29,861 nt of DNA from Cladosporium sp. IMV 00045. Lineage: Eukaryota; Ascomycota; Dothideomycetes; Cladosporiales; Cladosporiaceae. Location of the stretch: the NCBI GenBank assembly GCA_001931905.2, contig MSJI02000406.1, forward strand, positions 1-29,861. The letters are read 5' to 3'. How positions within the stretch are numbered: the first letter of the stretch is position 1; every line of letters starts with the position of its first letter. Shown in pieces: positions 1 through 8,954 of the stretch. The translations under genes were made by a program, and so were the position numbers. Under the pieces are notes generated by a model that made no database searches, was not told the DNA's origin, and worked only from the letters and a program-made list of their open reading frames with translations.

Positions 1-126
1 GGACCGCGAGATCGCGGCCTGGGTGGGAGTCTGCTGTGAGGTGACTGCGGCGGCACCGAGGTGCTTCTGAGAGTAGCGGAGCTGGCGCGCCAATTGGCGG
101 CACGCCGGGCGAGCGAGGGACTGCAT
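1..126 (-). CDS. 5' end of a probable mitochondrially targeted protein (partial)
   Basis: Reading the minus strand from an ATG at 126 gives 42 codons that run open off the left edge. The peptide begins MQSLARPACRQLARQLRYSQ. It carries several Arg and Lys residues, Ser, Gln and Ala, and no acidic residue, as expected of a mitochondrial presequence that can form an amphipathic helix. No catalytic or conserved domain is reached, so the product cannot be named. The start is the first ATG in this frame, and the roughly 800 bases to its right hold no other convincing gene and would contain its promoter. The frame could end or meet an intron just outside the window. This is an inference from composition only. 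Confidence 0.5.
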   Translation of the reverse strand, partial: MQSLARPACRQLARQLRYSQKHLGAAAVTSQQTPTQAAISRS

Positions 127-926
127 GGTTGTGTTAATGTCGAAGGGAAAATGTCATGCGGCAGCTTTTGAATCGAGACCAAAAGAAGAGGAACCTTCCT
201 CCCGCAAAACGCCAGGCGAAATGTAAGTGAAGTACTGGGAGTTGGTGACTGGATTTGGTCTCGTTTCTCACCCAGCACGAAAGCCGATCCAAAGCCGACG
301 TCGCTCACGCCAAGTCAAGCCTGGACGAAGTTTGGGCGTGGCCGAAGAATTTTTATCAGATCATGGCCAGTGCATGGGAGTCTCTGTGGCACGAGTGTTG
401 CGGGTTCTCTATCGATACGGCAGGGAATATGGGAAGTAGGTCTTCACCGTCTTATTGTCTGAACTTGGCACCTCACGTGAATGTCGAAGGTCGTTGTCTC
501 CATCTTTGACGGAGACAAGGATTGCTTCTTTCCACTCTCAGCCAATAGTCTGGGAACACCGGAAGAAAGGGTACATTGACGCGTGTTCGATGTGTACTAT
601 CTAAGTTCTCGGTGTACGGGAATTTCAAGCGAGTACATGTATCTGGTTCTTCCTGCTGGCCGAATACAGACAAGACTACTGTACGAACAAGCATTGCCTT
701 TGCGTCATATAGGCAATGCGTCATGAAGGCAGGCGGTCCATCTACCCTAAGGCCGTCGACGTGTCAAACGGCGCCAAAAGGAAAACCACAAGGGTCAGTT
801 AGACGATTTGAGATGCTCTCATTCCATGTGGTACTCCCTCAATTTGCTAACTGAAAGGACTTTCAACCTAAACCCTAACACCCACACTAATACTACACCT
901 CGAATCATCAATCATCAATTCACCAT
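127..926. other. Intergenic region, no gene seen
   Basis: It lies between the start of the partial minus-strand gene and the stop codon of the fasciclin gene. Several short ORFs overlap one another on both strands, but none shows domain-like composition or splice-linked extension. It should hold the promoter of the partial gene and the 3' UTR of the fasciclin gene. A single telomere-like CCCTAA unit near 875 is not significant. Confidence 0.5.
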
Positions 927-2463
927 TCAGAGATCATCCTTCTTAACAAAAGGCTCAAGCCTCTCCACCAAATCCTCAACCTCCAACTCCTCACCAGCCC
1001 ACTGCTTCAAACCAGGACCACCCGGGACCTTCTTCGGCGGGATGAGAACATCACTCACGACCTGAATGACGCCGTCCTGAGCGATGCCGTCCTGCACCGA
1101 GACGCGGCCAAAGCCGTTGATCTTGATGCTGATGTAGCCGCCATAGCGGGCGATGTCGACGCTAAGGCTGCGATCCTCGAGCAGCGTGGGAAGGTCGACG
1201 TGGAAGTAGCCCTTGGGCACGCCTTCCTGGCTGTCTCTGTCGGCGCTGTAGTAGGCATCGGAGTAGAGCGTGTTGTCCGGCACGAGGTGGTACTCGAGCA
1301 GAGCTTTGAGGTACTTCTGCCCGTACTTGCTGAAGAGGAATGCGTTAATCCTGGGGCCGAGTTTCTGGAAGGCGAAGTTGGAGGGAGCGAAGAAAGTGCC
1401 GCCCTTGTGGTCGGTGCTGTTGATCATGTCGAACAGGCCGGTCTTGCCGAGGCCCAGCTCGAGGGTGGAGAATTCGCCCGGGAGGAGGTCGATGATGGTG
1501 GCGACGTTGGGGGGCGGGAGGAGGATGGAGTCCACGCCGTGGATTACGCCGTTGGTGCCGAAGATGTTGATGGCGACGATGCGGGAGTAGAAGTTGACCG
1601 TCAGACCCCTCAGGCCAATGTGGAAGCCTAGGCGCTGGGGTTTCGGCTCGCCGGCGAGGTGGTCGCCTTTCAGCAGAGTGGGCACGGTGTGGGTGAAGAG
1701 CACACGCTTGGCCGGGTAGAGGTCCTCTACGACGTGGTAGGACAGGAGAGCCTCGAGGAACTCCTTGCTGGGCTTCTTGTGGTGATCGGGGATCTTCTCA
1801 AATGCCTTGTCGGTAGGAGCGAATACGGTCTGTTATTATTGTGTCAGCACTGTTTGAGCTTGATGAAGTAACGGAAGAACGTACGTAATTCGCCTTGGTG
1901 CTGTTGAGCTTCTCGATGAGCTCAGGGTAGTGCTCAAGGAGCTTCGCAAACTTGGTGGTGTACTTGCTGCTTGCAATAAGCTCATACACGGTATGATTCG
2001 GCGGACCATGGTGCGGCGGGTGATGGGGGCCGTCGTGTGGCGGGTGGTGAGGACCATCATGAGGAGGGCCATCATGAGGAGGGCCATCATGAGGAGGACC
2101 GTGGTGCGGGTCGTCGAAAGACTGCATCTCAGACTCGAGCCAGGACTCAGCATGGAAAGCGGTATCGTGAACCTTCTCATTGAAGCCCTCGATGGCCCCA
2201 TCGGCCTTAGCGAAGGCGGCGTCAAGAGCGTTCTTGGATTGTTCAGAGACATCGTTCCAAGCATTCTTCGACGCCTCGGTCACCTCGTCGTAGTGCTTCT
2301 TGAAGCTGGACACGACGTCGTCTTTGGTCGAGACTACATCCTCGTACCAGGCGTTGCCACCACGGTGATTCTCCTCAATGGAGACATCCTGCAGTACCTC
2401 TTCGGAGGGCAGAACGAAGGCAGAGCCAGCTGCCACAAATGGCAAAACGTTGGAGAACTTCAT
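927..2463 (-). CDS. Secreted protein with two fasciclin (FAS1) domains and a His/Pro-rich repeat
   Basis: Two exons: 2463-1885 and 1829-927. The 55-nt intron (1884-1830) has donor GTACGT and acceptor ACAG, and is phase 0. The protein is 493 aa. Residues 1-20 (MKFSNVLPFVAAGSAF...) form a signal peptide, which is why I start at 2463 although the frame is open further upstream. Residues 20-115 are acidic, helical-looking and free of recognised domains; 119-157 is a His/Pro/Asp/Gly repeat. FAS1 domain 1 spans about 158-299 and includes the typical TVFAPTDKAF joined across the intron; domain 2 spans about 300-465 with TFFAPSNFAF. FAS1 domains generally mediate adhesion at the cell surface or matrix, so a wall or secretory-pathway role is inferred. 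There is no C-terminal hydrophobic GPI signal; the protein ends KKDDL. Confidence 0.88.
1993..2109 (-). repeat. In-frame PPHDG/PHHPP repeat in the fasciclin gene
   Basis: The region codes residues about 119-157. On the plus strand, a 15-bp unit (ccatcatgaggaggg) occurs three times nearly perfectly at 2054-2098, encoding the PPHDG repeat. The flanking copies have diverged into PHHPP and HHGPP forms. The unit length keeps the frame, so copy number can change without disrupting the protein. Confidence 0.85.
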
Positions 2464-3731
2464 GATTGTTCGCCTGTTGGTATGGTGAAGATGGAAAGAA
2501 GGAAAACGAGAAGATATGCGAATCTGACAGAGAGGAATAGTGATGCCTACGGTCTGTTGCACGCCATCGCTCTACACGGATGGCGATGACGACTACAATG
2601 CAGCGGCTCGGCAGGCCAGAACTCCGCCATCAGGGTTCATTCGGTGTTGCGAACGCGAGGTGGAATGATGTCTCAAGACCGTGGAGAAATGGGAGGTTTG
2701 TTTTTCGTTATGATCTGTGGCGAAGGAGAACAAGACGAAAGCAGGTATTAGCTGATGGCGGTGACACTGGCGTTGAAAGGTACTGTAGCGTGTTACTTCA
2801 TGCCTCAAGCGTCAAGATGGCATACTACCAACAATACTGCATGGTCGGTAATTCCACTGCCTTTTGAGAGCGGGGGAAAAATAGAGAAGGGAGCTCGAGG
2901 TATAACAAGCTACATCTTATGCAATGATGTGTAACAGTGCATGTCCAGCTATGTGCGACGGCTTCTGTTCCTTGAGGCGTGTCTGGATGTCGACAACAAG
3001 ACTCAGTAACAAGCCCTCAGCAAGGGCGAGGCATAGTCGCCGGACGCAAGGCTTTTGGGCAGAGTATCGGCGTCTCTTTATCAATCAATTCAATGCCATG
3101 AATCTGTATAATAAGAATGATGATGACAAGCCTGCCAAGTAGAGCCAAGGCGATCAGGCCCACTTGAGCAACAACGGAAGACCGGGTGCAGTAAACATGA
3201 TGCCGATTTCGTCCATGTCTCTCAAATGCATATCTCTTACCAAAGATTCGAATCGTGCTGCCAATTCGACAACAACACGAATCGACGGCAGCTGTCCCAG
3301 TTCCAACATAAATGCTTCATCAAGCAGCTCTCCCTTCCACCGCAACATTTCGTCATCGGACGGAGACCCGCGGAGACAGCTGGCCGTCCTAACCGACACG
3401 ATGGAGCTCTCAACCTCAAGTTGAATGCTGAATGCAGGTTTTCTATGGAAATGCCCCTCGTTTTTGTCTTTCACATGGCCTGATCTGCCCCATCTCTGCA
3501 GAGTGATTTGGAAGTTCTTCGTCACGGCCTTACGTCAGTCATGTATACGCAATGCCTTATTCACGAGGAAGCTCCAGTGGCGTATTCATCACTCACTACG
3601 CATCTTGACGTGGTATCATAAGTATCAGGAATCCTCTCTTTGACCTTCCAAGACCTTTCTCTTTCTTCAATTCGTTCCCGAAACCAAGGGCATTCTTGCT
3701 ATCGATCTCACAAGTCAGACTCACAACCACA
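2464..3731. other. Divergent intergenic region between the fasciclin and glutamate decarboxylase genes
   Basis: This 1.27-kb stretch should hold both promoters. A pyrimidine-rich run (about 3635-3690), typical of fungal leader regions, precedes the decarboxylase start. One minus-strand ORF at 3154-3525 (123 codons) is present, but it has only a GTG at its 5' end and no recognised domain, so I do not call it a gene. Confidence 0.5.
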
Positions 3732-5544
3732 ATGGCAGGACTAGCAAGACACGTCGACCCAGACGAGGTCATCTCGAAACTCCACGACCACCCTCACCAA
3801 TCCCACCGCGCCCATTCCCGCAGCGCAGTCTCCCACCTCACCCCCTACAGCAGCCGCTACAATGCGCAAACCGAGCTCTCCAAATTCAAAATCCCGCAGC
3901 AAGGCGCCCCCTCCGACGCCGTGCACTCTATGCTCAAAGACGAGCTTGACCTCGACGGCCGGCCGAACCTCAACCTCGCCTCCTTCGTTGGCACCTACAT
4001 GGAGCGCGAAGCCGAGGCCCTCATGGTCGAGAACCTGAGCAAAAACCTTGCCGACGCCGACGAGTACCCGGCCATGATGGACATCCACGCGCGCTGCGTC
4101 AGCATCATCGCCCACCTGTGGGGCGTGCAGAAGGGTGAGAAAGCCATTGGATCCGCCACGACGGGCTCCAGCGAGGCCATTCACCTCGGCGGTCTGGCCA
4201 TGAAACGTAGGTGGCAGGAGAAGCGCACTGCCGAAGGTAAAGACACTTCCAAGCCGAACATTGTCATGGGAGCCAACGCGCAGGTGGCGTTGGAGAAGTT
4301 CGCCCGCTACTTCGAAGTCGAGGCTCGCATTCTGCCCGTTTCGGAGAAGAGCTCGTATCGTTTGGACCCGGAGCTGGTGAAGCAGAATATCGACGAGAAC
4401 ACCATTGGCGTGTTCGTCATTCTGGGAAGCACTTATACGGGTCACTACGAGCCGGTGTGGGAAATTCACGACATTCTGGACGAGTATGAGAAGAAGCATG
4501 GCGTGGATATTCCGATTCATGTGGATGCCGCAAGTGGCGGTTTCATCGCGCCGTTCACCAATGCGAAGACTGGTGGGCATAAATGGAACTTTGAGCTGCC
4601 TAGAGTGAAGTCGATCAACACGTCTGGCCACAAGGTGAGTGATTATACATCAATGATCATTTCCAAATTCCCAACTAACACCTCCCAGTTCGGCCTCGTC
4701 TACGCCGGCGTCGGGTGGATCATCTGGCGAGACGAATCCTACCTGCCCAAACACCTCGTCTTCGAGCTCCACTACCTGGGCGGCACGGAAGAATCCTTCA
4801 CACTCAACTTCTCCCGCCCCGGCGCCCAAATCATCGCTCAGTACTACAACCTGATCCACCTGGGTTTCGAAGGCTACCGGGCGATCATGGAGAACTCGCT
4901 CGCCAACGCGCGCCTGCTGAGCAAATCCCTCGAATCGACGGGGTGGTACCGCTGCGTGAGCGACATCCACAGACCCAAGGGCCAGACGGCGTACAAGAAG
5001 GGAGAGTACTACGAGGGCAAAGACGGCGAGACAAGTGAGGACTATAACGCCGGCTTGCCTGTGGTTGCGTTCACTCTCACAGATGAGTTCAAGCAGCAGT
5101 ATCCCCATGTGAAGCAAGTCAGCATCTCCAACCTGCTGCGCGCAAAGCAGTATATCATCCCTAGTACGTCCCCTTTCACCAAACTCATCCTTCTCAAAAG
5201 GGGAAAAAAAAAGAAAAGAAAAGAAAAGAAAAAGAAAACCCCCCTCTAACCACCCCACCAAAACAACAGACTACCCCCTCCCACCCAAAGAAGACACCAC
5301 CGAAATCCTGCGCGTGGTGGTCCGCGAGACCATGTCCCTAGACCTGCTCGACAGGTTGATCAGCGACATTTTCGCCGTCACCGAGAGCGTCATGGCCAGC
5401 GACGAAATCGACCTGAAAGTCTGGCAGCCGTTCCAGAACAAGAACAGCGTCGAGAGGGAGCACGGGAGCGCGGGCGCGGGAGCGCATGAGAAGGGGAAGC
5501 ATAGGAGGGGCATGGGGGAGGGGGTGCATAGGACTGTTTGTTAG
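3732..5544 (+). CDS. gad: Glutamate decarboxylase (PLP-dependent)
   Basis: Converts L-glutamate to GABA and CO2, the entry step of the GABA shunt, in the cytosol. Three exons: 3732-4634, 4689-5163 and 5270-5544; the protein is 550 aa. The start MAGLARHVDP follows a pyrimidine-rich leader; an in-frame ATG at 3696 is less likely. Family signatures are TTGSSEA (PLP phosphate binding), HVDAASGG (the Asp that contacts the pyridine nitrogen) and NTSGHK, whose Lys301 forms the Schiff base, followed after splicing by FGLVYAGVGW. Joining exon 3 gives IIPNYPLPPKEDTTEILRVV, a conserved group II decarboxylase block. The C-terminal tail after WQPFQNKN is basic and Gly-rich. Both introns carry good donors (GTGAGT, GTACGT). 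The 3' end faces the Smr gene 253 bp away. Confidence 0.95.
5196..5238 (+). repeat. Homopurine A/G tract inside glutamate decarboxylase intron 2
   Basis: There are 43 consecutive purines, mainly AAAAG units, in the 106-nt intron at 5164-5269. The branch-like CTAAC (5246-5250) and the AG at 5268-5269 lie downstream of it. The tract makes this the longest intron I resolved in the window. Confidence 0.9.
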
Positions 5545-5559
5545 GTCTGGTCTCCTTGC

Positions 5560-5581
5560 GGGGAAGGGAGGGGGGAATGGG
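5560..5581 (+). other. G-quadruplex motif just after the glutamate decarboxylase stop
   Basis: Four G tracts (4, 3, 6 and 3 Gs) are separated by loops of 2, 1 and 3 nt. The motif starts 16 nt after the stop codon, so the transcript would carry it in its 3' UTR. Folding is a prediction from the pattern only. Confidence 0.6.
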
Positions 5582-5797
5582 TTCATGTAGTAGGGTAGTC
5601 TTCGGGGGATTTTGTCACGAGGTGATTGGGCTGTGCTTGCCTTGGTGATGGAATACGGAATGAAAAATAAAAATAAAAAAATTAAAAGAATCCTTGATAA
5701 TAAGGTAGGCAGGCAGGAGGGGATAAGACCTCACGAAAACATTGGTTAATAATTTCATTTCGGTTTCATTTCATCTCATCTCATCATATCCCCCTCC

Positions 5798-8101
5798 CTA
5801 CGAATCCCCACTCTCCAGCACCTCCGGCTCCAACTCGACCTTCGGCGCCTTGCGCGGATCCTCCTTGGACAAAAGCAGCTTCGTGTCTACCAGCCTCTTG
5901 CTGCTCTCCGTCATCATGTCGATGCCACTATCACCGTCCCCGCTGCCCAAACTGCCCTTCTGCGCAAGCTCCCTGTCAAAACTACTCGGGTCGATTCCCA
6001 AAATGCCACCCACGTTATTCCGATCCCCCGGCACAGAGAACTCGCGGAAAGCATACCGCCACTCCGTCAAGTGCTGCCGCACCGCTTTGCCCACCTTGTC
6101 CTTGCCGTTCTTGCTGTGGTGCCCCGTGCCCGTGATGGCGTAGACGGGGCGCGCGGAGGTCTTGTGCTCTTGCAGGCAGTCGCTGAGGTACGCCACGGCT
6201 TCGTCCGCGTGCAGGCCGTGCAGGTCGACGTACAGCTCCTTCTGCTTTCCCTCCGTGAATTGCTTGTTGCGCTCCTCGTACAGCACGCGGGCGGCTTCGC
6301 GGTGGGCTTCGCGCATGAGGGCGTTCTCGTTCTGCCCGCGCAGGGACAGCGCTTTGGCGCCGCGCGCGTCGTTGCGGTTCCACGCTTGCGCGGCGGATTG
6401 CAGGAATTTGTTGCGCAGGCCGCCGTGGCGGACGGCGTCGGAGCGGGCTTTGAGGTACGCGCGGTTGACGTTCTCGCCCGTCTCGAGCCAGGGGACGTCT
6501 TTTGGTGCGGGGATGGAGAGAGCTGCACTGCCGTTTTCGCGCGTGGAAGTGAAGCTGCGGTTGTTGCGGAGGCCGCGGCGCATAGCCTCGCGAGCGTTCG
6601 GTCCGGATGGTGCGGGTGATGGGCTCATGCGGACGACGTCGGCGAGAGAACCGGGCTGGGGCGCGACTTGGGTGTTGTTGTGATGGCCATGTCCGCCTCG
6701 TTTGCCGTGGTGGCGCTTGCCTGGTCTGTTTGCAGCGGCAGATCCGAGAGACGGAAAGGCCTCGTCGTCGTTGAAGTTCGGTTGAGACCCTGGAGTAGGT
6801 GCGCGAGAGGTATGTCTACTCCCAGGGCGAGAGGCTGGAAGGGACGGGTTGCGAGGGCCCGTCGGAACGAAGTTGGGGAAGAGACCTGGCGGAGCGGCGG
6901 CAAAGGCTTGCTGGTTTTGCAACAATACACTACCGATTGTCTGCGGGTCAACCAGAGGATCTGTATCTTCGTAGGGATTACTAGTCTGAGGCTGTAGGGA
7001 TGGGAAACTGTCGTAGTCCTGGAGCTGGAGGTTGGGCGGCATCTGCTGAGGCGTGCCAGCTTCGCTGTTACTGCTAGTGAGAGTAAGCTGTTGCATCATG
7101 GCTACCGGGTCGTGCGAGAATTGACAAAGGTTGCCCGCGAGGCAATTGCCCTGCAGCCAAAACTTGCAAACATGGTTCTCAAGAGTGTGCGCAAAGCGAC
7201 AATCAGCACGAGCGCAGTGCCCTGACGATAGCCAGTAACGGCAGACTATCGGCGACTTCTGTTGGCCTACGGGCGTGATCGGGCGAGAGGAAGGTGACAT
7301 GCTCTTGCCAACCAAGTAGGTACGATTTTGCTGCTCTTGTGCCGCACTGGTAGAGGCAGCGGGATCTTGAGCCTCCATCAGGAAATTGATTGTTTGGCTA
7401 AGGTCGTACCCATTGGCCTCCAGGATTCGCTCTAGCTCTTCGTCGCTCCTGTTGTCCTGCAAGATGGAGCGAAGCATGTCGTAAGGGCTCATGTCCGAGG
7501 TGTATGGCTGCATGTATTCGGACACGTTCCCGAAGCCGGAATCGCCGAAGCTGGTGTTGCTGCTGGTTTCGTCATTCACCAGCCAATCGACGTTGTCACT
7601 GCCGTAGTCGCCATAGTTCTCGGTGTTCGGCGATGAGTCGCTGAACTGGTACATACTCAGTCTGGGCGAATGTGGGATGGCCGGAGTGGCGATCGGAAGT
7701 CGCGGTGAAGGCCTTGGTGAAGTAAAGGGGGATGCATTCGAGCTCATCGTGCGGGCAAGTGCTGGTGGCTGCGGTCCAAGGCCTGGAGGCGGACCAGGAG
7801 TGGCGTTCGCAGGGCGTGGCGAACCAGCATTTGAAGGGGTGCTGGAACGTTGCAGCCAGGGCGCTGGCGAACGAGAGCGGATAATGTTGGCACCACGGAT
7901 TGTCTGAGGACTGGTGGTCTTCTCCTTTGCGCCCTTCCATCGCCACAGCGCGCCCAAGACAGCATCTTCCAAAGCCTTGCCCTTGAGTGAGGCAGGCTCG
8001 CTGCTCAGCACTTCCTCGAGCTTGTCGGTCTTCTCCTCATCACCCAAGTCGTCATCGTCCAGGACCGGCTGGCACAGCTCGTAGATGCGGTCGGAGACCA
8101 T
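5798..8101 (-). CDS. CCCH zinc-finger, CUE-like and Smr domain protein; candidate ribosome-rescue endonuclease
   Basis: Single exon of 767 aa, starting MVSDRIYELC. The N-terminal 55 residues look like a small helical domain. A long Ser/Pro-rich linker follows. Residues about 203-243 (SPYDMLRSILQDNRSDEELE...) resemble a CUE/UBA-type helical bundle. Two CCCH fingers (CRYWLSSGHC... and CKFWLQGNC...) lie at about 284-330. After another Pro/Gln-rich disordered stretch, an Smr domain lies at about 620-705, with DLHGLH and TGTGHHS. In yeast, Cue2 combines CUE-type domains with an Smr nuclease that cleaves mRNA at collided ribosomes. By architecture this may act on mRNA or ribosomes in the same way, but the fingers are an addition and the assignment is inferred. 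It is divergent from YTH1 (853 bp) and convergent with glutamate decarboxylase. Confidence 0.88.
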   Translation of the reverse strand: MVSDRIYELCQPVLDDDDLGDEEKTDKLEEVLSSEPASLKGKALEDAVLGALWRWKGAKEKTTSPQTIRGANIIRSRSPAPWLQRSSTPSNAGSPRPANATPGPPPGLGPQPPALARTMSSNASPFTSPRPSPRLPIATPAIPHSPRLSMYQFSDSSPNTENYGDYGSDNVDWLVNDETSSNTSFGDSGFGNVSEYMQPYTSDMSPYDMLRSILQDNRSDEELERILEANGYDLSQTINFLMEAQDPAASTSAAQEQQNRTYLVGKSMSPSSRPITPVGQQKSPIVCRYWLSSGHCARADCRFAHTLENHVCKFWLQGNCLAGNLCQFSHDPVAMMQQLTLTSSNSEAGTPQQMPPNLQLQDYDSFPSLQPQTSNPYEDTDPLVDPQTIGSVLLQNQQAFAAAPPGLFPNFVPTGPRNPSLPASRPGSRHTSRAPTPGSQPNFNDDEAFPSLGSAAANRPGKRHHGKRGGHGHHNNTQVAPQPGSLADVVRMSPSPAPSGPNAREAMRRGLRNNRSFTSTRENGSAALSIPAPKDVPWLETGENVNRAYLKARSDAVRHGGLRNKFLQSAAQAWNRNDARGAKALSLRGQNENALMREAHREAARVLYEERNKQFTEGKQKELYVDLHGLHADEAVAYLSDCLQEHKTSARPVYAITGTGHHSKNGKDKVGKAVRQHLTEWRYAFREFSVPGDRNNVGGILGIDPSSFDRELAQKGSLGSGDGDSGIDMMTESSKRLVDTKLLLSKEDPRKAPKVELEPEVLESGDS

Positions 8102-8954
8102 GTCTGGTATTTTTTTTTTTTTTTTCTTTTTCTATATTGTTTTTGTTGGTTTTCGGGTGGTGATATTATATTACTCGTGGAGCATCAAATCGTCAGAGTC
8201 GTGAGCGAGGGCGGGTTGCTAGGCGTGGACCGCCATAAGCGCGCGGTAGGATGGATGGATGGATGGATGGTGGATGCTGATCCGTGGCTGCCGTCAACGG
8301 AGCCGCCGCTTTGCCACGTCTCTGTGCGAGCGCAGCAACTACAGATGAGTCGCCACGAGCAGGCGGAGGTGGTATAGTCGAGTGATATGAGGGGTGAATG
8401 TCAAGGGTGCCGGTGGCGGTGAGGTGTGGTTGGAGTCGAGGCTGACAAGGCAAGTGGTAGGAGGGAGGTAGTTCAAGCTAAGGCAGGTGGATGGCGGGAG
8501 TGAGAGGTGACGGGGCAGCGGGGAAGCGAGGGCAAGCAGGCAGTAGATGGCAGTTGGCAGCGATGAGGCGGTGGAAGCTGGATGGAGAGACAAGGCCGTG
8601 CGTGCCTACGTCTTGCCGGCGAGATCAACACTTCTGCATGTGCAATAATGAAGTGAAGTTCACATACAGGCACGAGAGAAACATTACTCACAGCCCATTG
8701 TCCAGGTGCCTGCATCCATGCATGTACCTCAACCCTCACTGTGCCTCTACTCTAATCCATCGACGGTACCATCTAAGCCCTAGGTAACTTCACTCGTCGA
8801 AAGCTTCCACCAAGAGGGTCATTTTTCCAACTTGACTGCTTGCTTACATAGCTACACACGCAAGGTCCCGTGGTGGCAGCTGGATCCTTACAAAGCAAAC
8901 TACCGCCACCCTCAAAAACAACATCTCCTTTGATACATCACAAACAATCCAACC
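8102..8954. promoter_or_regulatory. Shared divergent promoter region of the Smr gene and YTH1
   Basis: The 853 bp lie between two divergent start codons. The region contains a long T-rich tract right upstream of the Smr gene (8109-8133), which reads as an A-rich leader in that gene's direction, and a short GGAT microsatellite. The overlapping small ORFs here look like noise. No defined binding site is claimed. Confidence 0.45.
8249..8270. repeat. GGAT tetranucleotide microsatellite
   Basis: About five and a half perfect copies of ggat, followed by an interrupted copy (tggatg), in the divergent promoter region. Confidence 0.9.

Noticed and set aside
1930..2589. 219-codon plus-strand ORF opposite the fasciclin gene
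   Set aside because: It is antisense to exon 1, and its Met/Arg repeats are the reverse of the His/Pro repeat.
3154..3525. 123-codon minus-strand ORF between the fasciclin and glutamate decarboxylase genes
   Set aside because: Its 5' end is a GTG, the nearest upstream stop leaves no room for an ATG, and no domain is recognised. It could be an internal exon, but no supporting exon was found.
3741..4631. 296-codon minus-strand ORF opposite glutamate decarboxylase
   Set aside because: It is a mirror of strongly biased coding sequence on the other strand; the composition (Val/Gly/Arg-rich) is typical of antisense shadows.
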